Below, piece by piece: positions 27,249 through 37,124 of a stretch of 64,000 bases of DNA. The notes below the pieces were generated by a model that worked only from the letters and a program-made list of their open reading frames with translations, searched no databases and had not been told where the DNA came from. How positions within the stretch are numbered: position 1 is the first letter of the stretch; every line of letters begins with the position of its first letter. The stretch lies in the NCBI GenBank assembly GCA_027493955.1, contig JAOSJT010000001.1, positions 635,131 to 699,130 on the forward strand. The letters are read 5' to 3'. Source of the stretch: Bacteroidia bacterium. Lineage in GTDB: Bacteria; Bacteroidota; Ignavibacteria; SZUA-365. The position numbers and the translations under genes are program-made.

Positions 27249-28682
27249 CTATTCTCCCAACACAAACAGCCATCCTTTTTCGTTTCCGAAGACAAGCTGC
27301 CCCCGCTGACCGATGGAGGGTGTGGATGTAATCGGGGCATCGGTTTCGTAGCGCCACCGCAGCTTTCCCGTCTGATCAATGGCGGACAGTGCGCCATCCG
27401 CCCCACCGATGTAGGCCGTGCCATGCACATCGATCACAGGACTCGAATGCGCGGCCGCGAGACCGAAGGACGTTCGCCAGTCTTCCGATCCGTCCAGTTG
27501 CAGCGACACGAGATCACCATTCATCAAGGCGCACACGATGCGACCTTCGCGTGTGGTGGCGGGTGTGGTGCGAATGGGATGTCGCATATCGCGACGCCAC
27601 TTGAGTCTGCCGTCCTTGCGCAGTGCATGGAGCCAGCCGTTATCGTTGCCGAATACGATGGAACCGTCCGCGGCGATGGAGGCACTCCCGATGATCGGAG
27701 CATCGGTAGAATAGGTCCATCGAACGGCGCCGGTGGGGGTGATTGCGTAGAGAATCTGGTCTTCACTCCCGATGTATGTTGTGCCGTCGTCATCCACCGC
27801 CGGACTGGCGCTGACCCTGGCATTGGTAATCACCATCCACTTCGGTGTGCCGTCGCCCGCGAACGCGTACACACGGCCGTCGGTGCAGCCGACGACGAAC
27901 CCGCCGTCCGGAAGGGGAGCGGGACTGGATAGCCCGATCGGTCCGTTGACGGATCTGTTCCAGATTTTTATCCCGTAGCGGTTCACGGCATAGACATTGG
28001 CGGAATTGCTGCCGAACAAGGAGGTACCGTCATCGAGCAGGAGGGGCGAGGATTGAACCTGTGCTCCCCCGGTGCTGTACGACCATTTTTCCCGGTGGTC
28101 AGCATAAAGAACGAGCAGACGGAAGCCATCGTAGCCGAAATGCATGCTGCCGCTTCTGTCGAACGCCGCCGAAGTCCGTATCGGTGAGAGATACTGTTGT
28201 TTGAAAAGCACTGATGGAACGGAGGGACCCGCGAGCAGGCTGTGTCCGCTGTGGCGCGCATCACGCATGTACATCCACCAGTCGCCTCTGCCGGTGAGCG
28301 GTATTCCGCCTATCCGGATGCGGCTGGGATCCGACCACGCGGAGACACGTCCCTTTCCATCAACGGCTCTGCAACGTATGTCGAAATCCCCGGGATCGAA
28401 ATAGCTGTACGTGGCAATGAATTGCCAGAGGGCCTCGACCCGGATGTACTCTGTCGGTTGTCGACCATCACCCCAGTCGATGAGCAGCGTGAATCGTTCG
28501 TTTTCTTGTCCCCGATGCGGGATGGATACGACCAATTGCACGTTGTCATCCACACCGGCCGAATCGGGAGCACTCACGATGATGGGTGTTGACGGAGGGG
28601 GTGAGTCGGGTGCCTCATCGCAAGCGGCAAACAGCAGGATGGAAGCGAAAAACAGGAACGCGATATGGTAACGCAGAGTCAT
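27249..28682 (-). CDS. Lipoprotein with PKD-like domain and PQQ-type beta-propeller
   Basis: 477 residues from MTLRYHIAFLFFASILLFAACDE, a clear lipobox (LFAAC) at the start; longer in-frame extensions lack signal-peptide logic. A PKD-like Ig domain (LLIDWGDG, FDPGDFDIRCRAVDG) occupies about 40-115. About seven repeats of the type SSPxxxxDGTxxxGSxxxxxYAxxxxGxxxW follow to the end, matching PQQ/BamB-like outer-membrane propellers. It may act as a periplasmic or surface protein-interaction platform. It is convergent with the dehydrogenase unit and lies downstream of the sigma/anti-sigma pair. Confidence 0.85.
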   Translation of the reverse strand: MTLRYHIAFLFFASILLFAACDEAPDSPPPSTPIIVSAPDSAGVDDNVQLVVSIPHRGQENERFTLLIDWGDGRQPTEYIRVEALWQFIATYSYFDPGDFDIRCRAVDGKGRVSAWSDPSRIRIGGIPLTGRGDWWMYMRDARHSGHSLLAGPSVPSVLFKQQYLSPIRTSAAFDRSGSMHFGYDGFRLLVLYADHREKWSYSTGGAQVQSSPLLLDDGTSLFGSNSANVYAVNRYGIKIWNRSVNGPIGLSSPAPLPDGGFVVGCTDGRVYAFAGDGTPKWMVITNARVSASPAVDDDGTTYIGSEDQILYAITPTGAVRWTYSTDAPIIGSASIAADGSIVFGNDNGWLHALRKDGRLKWRRDMRHPIRTTPATTREGRIVCALMNGDLVSLQLDGSEDWRTSFGLAAAHSSPVIDVHGTAYIGGADGALSAIDQTGKLRWRYETDAPITSTPSIGQRGQLVFGNEKGWLFVLGE

Positions 28683-28893
28683 GCCATAAAAGTACGCATC
28701 CGGATCGAAATCCATGCACGATGGTACGCGGATGAACACAAATGATAAGAGATACAGCCTTGGTCGGTTATGGACGACAGATACTTCAAATCCATACCTC
28801 GAATCGCTCATACCCGCGCATCGGTGCGGATGCCCGTTCCTTCGATGAGAGACGAGTGGCGATGTTGCCCATCGTCGTGACGTATCACAGATT

Positions 28894-30561
28894 TCAGATA
28901 TCCACGCTCGTATCCTGGATGACACGGACGCGCGGTGGCCGGGGAGGTGTCGGAGTATGCAGTTGTTCGGGTGCCGTGAGCCGCAGCTCTTCGCGCAGTT
29001 CCTTCCGAATCATATCCTGAATTTCCGGATTTGGAGGGATGCTGTTTCGAAGCAAACTGTCCAGGTTCAATCGGATGCCGCCGTCGGGTCCTATCAACCT
29101 GCGGAGCTCGATATTTCTTCCCGGTCTGCCGAGCGAATCCTCTCCCTGCTCGTGCAGCCGCTCCAGTTCGATCATGAAATGACGAAGAGCGGAATCCGCG
29201 CGTAGTGCGGCTCGTTCCGCACGGTCATGCTCGACACGGAGTCGTACGCGCTTTTCGGTTTCACGCAGACCGCCACGAGCTTCGCGAGGCGGGGGAGGAG
29301 GCAGAGCACGGCGGACGATGATCATGTTGCGTGCAGCGGATGCAATTTCCTTATCAACCCACCGAAAGTCCGTGTTTGGTTCCGCATCAATGGTGACGGA
29401 GAGAGCTCCGGGCACGCCGGGCGCATCAGGAATGGCGATGCGCACCCTTCGGGATCGTACCTCTTGCGCCACGGCGAGATCGCTCGCCCGCTCCGACACT
29501 ACCCGTGCAAGTTGCCGAATCGGCTCTTCCAGTTCCGGGAGCTTGCTTTCGATGACGAGCATGAGGCGACGCAGACTGTCCATATTCAGATTGAGCGTTG
29601 CGAGGCGAACCGAATCGGGAGATAGCACGACGAAATCGGTCGGATGCCCCGCGATTGGTGCGCGGGCACGCATCGCCGCGGGAGAGTTGGCGTCGGAGTA
29701 TTTCGCGGCATGCTCCGTCAGCTCATAGGTCGTGTTGTATTCCGCAAGGAAATCGCGGAAGAGCTCATGCTGCCGCTGATCGAGCTGTGTTGCGATGCTC
29801 GAAAGAAGAACCCGCTGAAAGGAGTGAAGGGCGGGGTCGATGGCCAGCCGCTTCCGCTGATCGAGGAGCACCGACGATTCGATACGGCGCGAGGCCTCGG
29901 CGAATATTGTGTCAAGCGTCCGCCTCTGACGCTCGTTCGGTCGAATACGCGAATAGAGATCCTCCAGCGTCGCACTTTTCGTGACGGGAGTGCGCGATCC
30001 GGCCAATTCGACACGGAAGCCGTCCGAAGTCGCCGGATCGATCCGCAGGGTGGTGGATTCCGCGGCATCGAGAGGCAGGGTGCCGAACATGGCGAATTCC
30101 AGGACCTGGTCATCATCCGTGCGCTGGAACAGGGGCATGATCCAACCTTTGAGGATATCCTCTTCGTACACGCGCGCAACTTCGCTACTTTTATCCTCAA
30201 AAAATCGGAGAATGCTGCCGCCGCCTTGCCACCAGGTGATAACTCCGGCAGTGATGATGAGCAGTGCGATAACGCCGGAGAACACAGGCAAATACCTGCG
30301 CGGAATGGATAACGGCAGCGTTTCCGCTTCCTCCATGCGTCTGATTTCGTTCAGTGTTTTTTCCGCAAGAAACGGATTTGCATCGAGCGGCGCGGTGTGA
30401 CGCAGAAGCTCGGATGTCGCACGGAGTTCGGCCAGAAAGGAGCGGAGCGATTCGTCCTGCGCAAGCTCGCGTTCCAGTGCAATGCGCTCCGCGTCTTCGA
30501 GCATTCCGTCAATGTACAGCGAGAGCTGCTCTTCCCGGTCGCTATGACGATGGCTCTTCAT
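28894..30561 (-). CDS. Large transmembrane anti-sigma factor-like protein
   Basis: 555 residues. The N-terminal about 60 residues (REEQLSLYIDGMLEDAERIALERELAQDESLRSFL) match the helical anti-sigma domain but lack the zinc-binding His/Cys set. A single membrane segment lies near 90-111 (FSGVIALLIITAGVITWW). The about 440-residue extracytoplasmic part is charged and helical (Heat-resistance-like coiled segments, ERQRRTLDTIFAEASRR), with a PPPPPREARGG linker and a Pro-rich C-terminus. Its ATG directly follows the sigma stop (TGA-ATG), which is the usual sigma/anti-sigma arrangement. It probably sequesters the sigma factor until an envelope signal; the signal is unknown. Confidence 0.8.
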   Translation of the reverse strand: MKSHRHSDREEQLSLYIDGMLEDAERIALERELAQDESLRSFLAELRATSELLRHTAPLDANPFLAEKTLNEIRRMEEAETLPLSIPRRYLPVFSGVIALLIITAGVITWWQGGGSILRFFEDKSSEVARVYEEDILKGWIMPLFQRTDDDQVLEFAMFGTLPLDAAESTTLRIDPATSDGFRVELAGSRTPVTKSATLEDLYSRIRPNERQRRTLDTIFAEASRRIESSVLLDQRKRLAIDPALHSFQRVLLSSIATQLDQRQHELFRDFLAEYNTTYELTEHAAKYSDANSPAAMRARAPIAGHPTDFVVLSPDSVRLATLNLNMDSLRRLMLVIESKLPELEEPIRQLARVVSERASDLAVAQEVRSRRVRIAIPDAPGVPGALSVTIDAEPNTDFRWVDKEIASAARNMIIVRRALPPPPPREARGGLRETEKRVRLRVEHDRAERAALRADSALRHFMIELERLHEQGEDSLGRPGRNIELRRLIGPDGGIRLNLDSLLRNSIPPNPEIQDMIRKELREELRLTAPEQLHTPTPPRPPRVRVIQDTSVDI

Positions 30562-31167
30562 TCAGTGTCGTTCCAAAAGTGGCGAAAGATACTCGCGGAG
30601 CATTCCCCGCCCGCGGGCAAGCCGGCTTTTTACTGTGCCGAGTTCACATTTCATGATGTCGGCGATTTCTTCGTAGGTTCTGCCTTCCACGTCTTTCAGA
30701 ATGACAGGGAGGCGGTATTTTTCGGGCAAGCGCTGAAGACCTGCCTGGATGAATTCCTGTGTTTCATGTTCATCCTGGTGTACGGCGGTCACTCTCTCGA
30801 TCTCCGTATCTCCTGCATCCATCATGCGCTGCAATGAAAACACCTTGCGAATCTTTCTTCTGCGCATTTCATCGCGACAGTGGTTCACTGCGATGCGGTA
30901 CAGCCAGGTATGCACGGATGCGTCAAAACGAAAACCAGGCAAAGCACGATACGCTTTGATGAACACTTCCTGCGTGAGATCGTCGACCATATCTCGGGAA
31001 TTGAACATGGTGAAAATGAGATTCCGTATCCGCTCGCAATGCCGGTCCATGATGTGACGAAATGCATCGTGATCTCCGCCCTGAAAGCGGGTAACGAGCA
31101 AGTCATCGCTCAAGTCACGTGCGTGTGACAATACCGTTTCCGAAATAGTACCTGTCATGCCTTCCAT
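30562..31167 (-). CDS. ECF-type sigma-70 factor
   Basis: 201 residues (or 198 from the second Met). Region 2 is seen in LIFTMFNSRDMVDDLTQEVFIKAYRALPGFR...WLYRIAVNHCRDEMRRRK. Region 4 is LQRLPEKYRLPVILKDVEGRTYEEIADIMKCELGTVKSRLARGR, containing a helix-turn-helix. Regions 1.1 and 3 are absent, as in ECF sigmas of the RpoE group. Co-transcribed with the anti-sigma gene that follows immediately. Autoregulation would be expected from the group, but no promoter motif was identified. Confidence 0.93.
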   Translation of the reverse strand: MEGMTGTISETVLSHARDLSDDLLVTRFQGGDHDAFRHIMDRHCERIRNLIFTMFNSRDMVDDLTQEVFIKAYRALPGFRFDASVHTWLYRIAVNHCRDEMRRRKIRKVFSLQRMMDAGDTEIERVTAVHQDEHETQEFIQAGLQRLPEKYRLPVILKDVEGRTYEEIADIMKCELGTVKSRLARGRGMLREYLSPLLERH

Positions 31168-31286
31168 GCGTTCACGGACTCTGATATAGACGAAAGCCAG
31201 GGCACAATGTTCCGGATACGAGCGCCTATCCCGAAAGATTCGGAGGTCATGTGGAAATACACTTGTGCGATTCCTTCATAGGGCAG

Positions 31287-31324
31287 AACGAGGAAAGTCC
31301 GCCGAATGACGGACTTTCTCGTTT
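31287..31324. terminator. Hairpin terminator after the minus-strand T9SS gene
   Basis: An inverted repeat AACGAGGAAAGTCCG / CGGACTTTCTCGTT with one bulged base and an 8-nt loop lies 36 bp downstream of the stop of the 31360-32922 gene, just upstream of the sigma gene. The flanking bases are T-rich on one side. Confidence 0.65.
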
Positions 31325-31359
31325 GGGTAAAGCAGGAGGGATATCGCTCCCTCCGGGCG

Positions 31360-32922
31360 TCACTTAGCCACAACCATGCGGCGGGAGAAGCGCTTGCCTT
31401 CGGCTTCGAGTGTGTACACATACACCCCGGATTGCAGTCTGGAAGCGTCGAAGATCACCGAATGCGATCCTGCCTCCAGTTCGCGGTTGATGACGGTCGC
31501 AACCTCGCTTCCGAGCAGATCGAACACACGCAGCTTGACACCGGCGCGGCGGGTCGTTGAAAACTCAATCGTCGTTGAGGGATTGAAGGGATTCGGGTAA
31601 TTCTGCCCCAGGGCCACCGTGGTCGGCGCTGCCGGTTGTGGTTTCACAGAAACGATGTCTGTGGCGGCAATGGAGATGTAATGGCCCGGAGACGGATTGC
31701 TGGTCGTGGTGTACAGACCGTCCGTTGCGGTAACGTACCAGAGGCATTGGAACGACTGTGTGGTGGCCTGACCGGAAATGGTCTTCATGACACCCCAGAT
31801 TTGACCATGCGTCATGGAGAGCTGCGGCTCGGTTCCATTATTGTTGGAGAGAATGCGCACCGCCCGCGTCAGACTGACGCTGTCCACGATATGCCAGGTG
31901 TATTCCACCGCGTCGGACACCACCGCCGGGTTGAAGCGGGAGATCTGAATGTCCCAATAGGGATCAGGCGGATTGGGACGTTCCCAGGTGAACGTTTCGA
32001 CGTTGGCATGTTTGGTCAGATTCAGGATGGTATGATCCACCGGCGTTTGCAGCGTGAAAGGGAAGGGGGCGTGCGACCGGACCTCGTACGGGTCCGTGAT
32101 TCCGTGGATGGACGCATCCGCCGAAGCGTAGGCCATGATGTGCTGCGGCTCAATGGGCTTCTCGCGCTCGACACGGGATGCGATCAGATAATTGGTGAGC
32201 CCGCGAATAAAGACCTCACCGGAGAAAATATCAGCGAGTCCCGGTGTGTCGGCGCTGAATTCTCCCGGCCAGCGTGCGGAGAATTTTGTGATAATTTCCT
32301 TGTTGGAAACATTGAGATAGCGGTCGCGCGGCGCAACGATGATTTCATAGGGACGCATGTTGTAGACAGCGTCTTCGGGTTGAACGGAGGAAGTGATGTC
32401 CACGAGATAATTCGTAATCTCGTCCGCGACGAACTCCACCGACTGCGAAATCTGATTGAGGAAAGGCACAGACGGGGTAATTTCCAGGAAAATATCGGCT
32501 TCGGCCTTGGTGTGAATCATGCAGATACGAACGACGCCATCAACGAACTCCGTATGCGAGATGGACCAGGTCGTATCGTCAATGACGGTCAGTTCGACGC
32601 CACCGGATGTGATGATGGCCCACGTGTACCCATCGGGATCGCTGTTCCAGGAGCGCGTGCTCGTATCGCTGTTAGCCGTGGAGTTCCGCATAGTAATGGT
32701 GGTCGGCGAGCCGATTTCATGCCAGCTGCGAATGACGTTGCCGTTTTCGTCACGCGCGGTCAGGGTAAAACAGACCTCTTCGCCGACGAGACGGGTAATA
32801 TCGGATGTGAGCGAGGATTCGAAACGCACACCGCCGCGATCCGGTCCACCGCCCGCGGCATGCAGGATGGTGATGGAAAGCAAGGTAGCGAGTGTCAGAG
32901 AAAGCAGGTTGCGATTGATCAT
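31360..32922 (-). CDS. Secreted protein with T9SS sorting domain
   Basis: 520 residues from MINRNLLSLTLATLLSITILHAAG (signal peptide), with GGAGGAG 7 nt upstream deciding the start. The body is beta-rich with Ig-like stretches (VCFTLTARDENGNVIRSW, YTWHIVDSVSLTRAVRI) and no recognised catalytic motif. The last 85 residues (LGQNYPNPFNPSTTIEF, LRVFDLLGSEV, GSHSVIFDASRLQSGVYVY) are a type A T9SS sorting domain. It is probably exported and attached to the cell surface. A long antisense open frame covers it but is not a gene. Confidence 0.87.
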   Translation of the reverse strand: MINRNLLSLTLATLLSITILHAAGGGPDRGGVRFESSLTSDITRLVGEEVCFTLTARDENGNVIRSWHEIGSPTTITMRNSTANSDTSTRSWNSDPDGYTWAIITSGGVELTVIDDTTWSISHTEFVDGVVRICMIHTKAEADIFLEITPSVPFLNQISQSVEFVADEITNYLVDITSSVQPEDAVYNMRPYEIIVAPRDRYLNVSNKEIITKFSARWPGEFSADTPGLADIFSGEVFIRGLTNYLIASRVEREKPIEPQHIMAYASADASIHGITDPYEVRSHAPFPFTLQTPVDHTILNLTKHANVETFTWERPNPPDPYWDIQISRFNPAVVSDAVEYTWHIVDSVSLTRAVRILSNNNGTEPQLSMTHGQIWGVMKTISGQATTQSFQCLWYVTATDGLYTTTSNPSPGHYISIAATDIVSVKPQPAAPTTVALGQNYPNPFNPSTTIEFSTTRRAGVKLRVFDLLGSEVATVINRELEAGSHSVIFDASRLQSGVYVYTLEAEGKRFSRRMVVAK

Positions 32923-33306
32923 AACATTACTCCTCCGCGCGGATATGGTGAAAAAACATTGATTTCCGGGAATGACAGAACAGGTGCGTATGGTACTGTG
33001 AAGCACAGCGGGCTTATACGCCGGAAAGTGCACACTTGTTCCATGCCTGCGGAGTGTGAGGGAGGCGAACCGATGGAAATACATACTCTCGCAGGCGTGT
33101 ACGGAATATACTGTAACGCAAAAGAAAACGCAACGGGATTTTCACCGCAACGGGATGCGCGACGCGGATGCGGCGTTGACAAAACAGAGAGTCAGGCCCT
33201 CGCCTGGCATGCAGCGAGCATCACAGCTGGTTCGCTGCCTCATGGCTCTTGCCATAACAGAGAAACAATAGTACTTTTCCGAATCGCCCAAATCTATGGA
33301 GGAGAA
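32923..33306. other. Divergent promoter region between two T9SS cargo genes
   Basis: 384 bp without a credible gene. Both flanking genes start with strong GGAGG-type ribosome sites at its edges. I found no clear -33/-7 promoter pair, hairpin or repeat. Confidence 0.5.
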
Positions 33307-36300
33307 ATGCGCTGTTTCCTTATACTGATATTCACGTTTGCCCTGTTGTTCGCCTCGCAATTCAGGGCCTCCGCGCAACAGAGTGGCTTCGATTTTGTGC
33401 GTGTCGGAAATGGGTTTATCACGGTTGCGGTGGAACGCAGTTCAGGACAGTTCCGCATCGAAGCGGCGGACGGCACACCGTTGCTGTTCCAATCGAAAAA
33501 CGGGGTGACCGCCTATACCAACGTCCGCTTCGGATCTGTGACCTACACGACGAATGTCTGGAATCGCAGCACACCGCCTGCCGGCACAGTCCCGCTGCCG
33601 CTCGTTTCCGTGTCAGCTCTGTCGGACAGGGTACGGCTGCTGAGTACGCTCCGCAAGGGTCCCGATTCGCTCGGCGTGCAGATAGACTTCATTCCGTCAC
33701 TGGACGGTGATTTCGCCTACGTGGATGTTGTAACGCAATTCCAGAATCACGGGCGGCGGAACGCGGAAATCGGAGTACTGCATCTTTTCGACATCACGTT
33801 ATCGCGCGACGACAACGCGCAATGCTTCGCGGATCACAGAGTGGTGCATCGCGAAACGGCCTGGAGCGGGGCGGCGGTACCGAGGCTTGTCGAAGCCGCA
33901 TCCCCCGCGCTTCCGTATCGTGTGCGCTTACGGACGGAGAGCGCCGCTGGGGCGGTGCCGCCGGATGTGCTGGTGCTCGGAAACTGGCAGTATTCCGGAT
34001 ATCTCGGAGCGGTGGCATGGGAATACACCGCCTCGGGTATCATGCTTACTGATGCAGCGGTGCTTCTGCGCTGGGATGAACGGCCGCTCGGGGTCGGGCA
34101 GCAGCGGCGCATCGCCACGGAGTATGGCTTTCTCGTGCGAACGGATCTCGAACTTTCCTGCTCCGTGCCCGTGCTGGGTATTACCCCTGATTCCAGCGGA
34201 TACATCCCTCAGCCGCTGCCCGTGACCGCAGTGGTACGCAATACAGGCAGTGTGCCCTTGCAGAACGTACAGCTTTCAATCACCTCCACCGCGCCGCTGA
34301 CTCTCTCGGCGGGCGAAAACGTCGTAAAGACCATCGCGGGACCTATCCCGCCTGGTGGCGATGCGAGCACTCGCTGGCTGTTTGATGTTGCCGGGGTCGA
34401 CACACTAAGCATCGTGCCTCTGGATATTTCCGTCATCGCCCCCGACACGCTGCAGCGTCATTGCGCTCTCGATGCGCGCATTCCACCGATACGTCCGACA
34501 GAGATTTCCATTTCCTGCGGCGACACAGTGCGTCTCGGACTCGACCCGGGCGGCCTCGGCTATGCGCCTGATCCGTTTCCGCTGCGCGTGACCATCAGCA
34601 ATTCCGGCCGGCGCACCGTATCAGGTCTGCGCGCGACCATCCAACTTCCCCAGGAAATTGTCCTCATCTCGCCGTCGACGGATCAGCCTGTCGAACCCGA
34701 TCCGCTGCGTGCGGGAGAGAACACCTCGCTGCTCTGGGCTCTGCGAGGAATCGTCCAGTCAATGGATGTGTATGCACCCTGCGTTGTGCGTGTCCTGGCG
34801 GGAGGGGAGGTGCTCGCCGAATGCACCGTCATCGTTCAAATACCGGGAATCAACGCCGAACCGTGCATCGAGACACGGAGCAGCACGGCTGGGACGGATT
34901 TTTTCCTGGCTTTTCTTCCCGATAACGTTGCCACGGGTGCGCAGTCGCTGCGTGTGTACGTCACTGCGCCACAAGGAGCAGATGTTCTCCTTCGATATCT
35001 CGGCGGGACGCACTGGGTCGGCGGCAGTATACCAGTCGGAGGCATGGATGCGTTTGAACTCGACGTTGATCTTACGAACATCCCCGCCGAAACGAAGGTG
35101 CGAACAGGGGTGCGATTAACCAGCGATCGACCTGTCCATGTGTACATCGGCAATTACCGCGAACGACACAGCGATGGAACAGCGGTGCTTCCCGCACATG
35201 CGCTGGGCAAGGAGTACCTCACCGTCGGTTACAATTGGGAAAGCGCCTGGGAGCAGTTCCTCGTCCTGGCGACGGAGGACGCGACCACAGTCACCATCAT
35301 CCCGAAATCCATCACCTCCACAGATCGGCCGGACGGCCAGCCCTTCACCGTGATTCTTGATCAGGGTGAGGTGTATTGCGTCAAATCGCGCTATCCCGGC
35401 GACGGAGGCTCCCTCTCCGGGTCGCGGGTGACGGCGGATAAGCCGGTCGCCGTATTCAGCGGAGGAGAGTCGGGATGGATTCCTTCAGTGTCGACGCCGG
35501 CCACCGGTTTTCTCAATCCGCATGTGGAGCAGATGATTCCGGTGGAGTATCTCGGGACGCAGTACGCCGCTGTACCGTTTCGTTCGCGCCTGCGTGGTGA
35601 CACGTACAAAATCGTCGCGACGCAGCCGAACACGCAGGTTGACGCGCCATCGGGGACGGTGACCCTGCAGAACGTCGGAGATTGGCATGAGGAGAATATC
35701 GAACACGCGCGCCTTCTCTCCGCGGACAAGCCGGTGATGGTTGCGCAGTTCGCGAATTCCGCGCGCTGGGACGCCGACACGGCGGAATACGGCGATGGTT
35801 CCATGCTGCTGCTGACGCCACTCGATCGGCATATTTCCTGTCACTATTTTCCCGCGGGCATGCTCACCGAGGATCCCGTGTTGGCGCCGAATACGTCCTT
35901 GTCGGTAGGTGCCGGCGGCAGGACGGAGATACCGATGAATGCCACGACCGATAGACGCAGCTTCACCTTCGAGGCTTGGGTGCAGTCGCTGTCGTCGGGC
36001 AGCATCATCAGCCAGTGGGAAGCGGTATCCCCAGCCAGGGGTTGGATGTTGCACTTTGATCAGACTCGAAGCAGGGTGATACTCACAGTCGCTGACGCGG
36101 GACAAAGCAGGGATTTCTCTTCCACGGATAACATCATCTTCCAGCGGCAATGGGCGCATATCGCGGTGGTGGCGGACGCCGACGCCGGAACCGTGGAGGT
36201 TTTCGTGAACGGGAGTGTGCGCATTCAGGCTACGGTCGCTCTGCCCTCACCGCCGCTACAGCCGCTGACATTCGGCGGGGCCGCATCCGGGGTGGACTGG

Positions 36301-37086
36301 TCCGGGTACATGGATGAATGCCGTCTCTGGCGCGGTGTACGCACCCCGACGCAGATTCTCTCAAAACGCAATCAGCGTATCGGCGTGTTTGAATCCGATG
36401 GACTCATCGGCTATTGGGATTTCTGTGATGGCTGGAGCGATGCGAGCGGTTTGGGCAATACGCTCGTGCCCATCTCTCCCGCAACATTGATAAACGCCTG
36501 GGATCTGCCAGCGTCACTGCTTTGCGAGGAAATGACGGATTCGAATTTCGTCAACATCATCGCGCCGACGGATGCGACGAACGAGGTGCGGCTCAATCAT
36601 CGCGCACTGAGTGCGGGCGATTGGCTGGATCTTCCCGGAGCCCCTGGATGGAAGACAGCGTCCGTGCTGCTGCCCACCGGACTGAACCGTCTCGAAACCA
36701 GCGATCTGCGGGGAATCGGCGCGTCCAGCTACGGTTTCGCGTATCACGACGCCTACACCGCGTGGACGGGATTCGGTGCATGGAAAACCGTCGCTTCTTT
36801 TGTGTCGTCCGCAGTTCCGGGAGAACCGCATCTCCATGCACCATGGCCCAACCCGGCGACGGGAACGATGGTGTATACTGCGGTCACGATTCCGGTGCGG
36901 CAACGTGTGGTGCTTCGAATATATGACGCCGCCGGACGGCTTGTGCGGACTGTCGTTGATGTGGAATGTACCGCCGGTACCACGGCTATGCGCATCCCTG
37001 TCGGAGGACTTGCCGCGGGGACATATACCCTGGCTATGCAGTCCGGACAAAGCACTCTGTATCGCACATTTGTGCGTCATCCGTAA
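33307..37086 (+). CDS. Large T9SS surface protein with IgGFc-binding-like and LamG domains
   Basis: 1259 residues from ATG 33307, with GGAGGAGAA directly upstream and a signal peptide (LILIFTFALLFASQFRASAQ). The open frame extends about 1.7 kb further upstream, but only antisense to another gene. Repeated Ig-like/CARDB-type segments (LPVTAVVRNTGSVPLQNVQLSI) occupy about 290-510. An IgGFc-binding N-terminal-like domain lies at about 530-830 (TDFFLAFLPDN, PVHVYIGNYRE). A concanavalin/LamG fold lies at about 880-1040 (FTFEAWVQSL, GYMDECRLWRGVRT, GYWDF). A T9SS sorting domain (APWPNPATGT, LRIYDAAGRLV, LAAGTYTLAM) is at the end. Probably an adhesive surface protein; ligand unknown. Confidence 0.88.
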   Translation: MRCFLILIFTFALLFASQFRASAQQSGFDFVRVGNGFITVAVERSSGQFRIEAADGTPLLFQSKNGVTAYTNVRFGSVTYTTNVWNRSTPPAGTVPLPLVSVSALSDRVRLLSTLRKGPDSLGVQIDFIPSLDGDFAYVDVVTQFQNHGRRNAEIGVLHLFDITLSRDDNAQCFADHRVVHRETAWSGAAVPRLVEAASPALPYRVRLRTESAAGAVPPDVLVLGNWQYSGYLGAVAWEYTASGIMLTDAAVLLRWDERPLGVGQQRRIATEYGFLVRTDLELSCSVPVLGITPDSSGYIPQPLPVTAVVRNTGSVPLQNVQLSITSTAPLTLSAGENVVKTIAGPIPPGGDASTRWLFDVAGVDTLSIVPLDISVIAPDTLQRHCALDARIPPIRPTEISISCGDTVRLGLDPGGLGYAPDPFPLRVTISNSGRRTVSGLRATIQLPQEIVLISPSTDQPVEPDPLRAGENTSLLWALRGIVQSMDVYAPCVVRVLAGGEVLAECTVIVQIPGINAEPCIETRSSTAGTDFFLAFLPDNVATGAQSLRVYVTAPQGADVLLRYLGGTHWVGGSIPVGGMDAFELDVDLTNIPAETKVRTGVRLTSDRPVHVYIGNYRERHSDGTAVLPAHALGKEYLTVGYNWESAWEQFLVLATEDATTVTIIPKSITSTDRPDGQPFTVILDQGEVYCVKSRYPGDGGSLSGSRVTADKPVAVFSGGESGWIPSVSTPATGFLNPHVEQMIPVEYLGTQYAAVPFRSRLRGDTYKIVATQPNTQVDAPSGTVTLQNVGDWHEENIEHARLLSADKPVMVAQFANSARWDADTAEYGDGSMLLLTPLDRHISCHYFPAGMLTEDPVLAPNTSLSVGAGGRTEIPMNATTDRRSFTFEAWVQSLSSGSIISQWEAVSPARGWMLHFDQTRSRVILTVADAGQSRDFSSTDNIIFQRQWAHIAVVADADAGTVEVFVNGSVRIQATVALPSPPLQPLTFGGAASGVDWSGYMDECRLWRGVRTPTQILSKRNQRIGVFESDGLIGYWDFCDGWSDASGLGNTLVPISPATLINAWDLPASLLCEEMTDSNFVNIIAPTDATNEVRLNHRALSAGDWLDLPGAPGWKTASVLLPTGLNRLETSDLRGIGASSYGFAYHDAYTAWTGFGAWKTVASFVSSAVPGEPHLHAPWPNPATGTMVYTAVTIPVRQRVVLRIYDAAGRLVRTVVDVECTAGTTAMRIPVGGLAAGTYTLAMQSGQSTLYRTFVRHP

Positions 37087-37124
37087 TCTTTGTATTCTGT
37101 AGCCGAGTAAAAGAGCGGGGTATC

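Noticed and set aside
31636-33306. Plus-strand open frame continuous with the 1259-aa T9SS gene, which would give an 1816-aa protein.
   Set aside because: It runs antisense to a well-supported T9SS gene, has Arg/His/Gly-rich non-protein-like composition, and a strong ribosome site plus signal peptide mark the true start at 33307.
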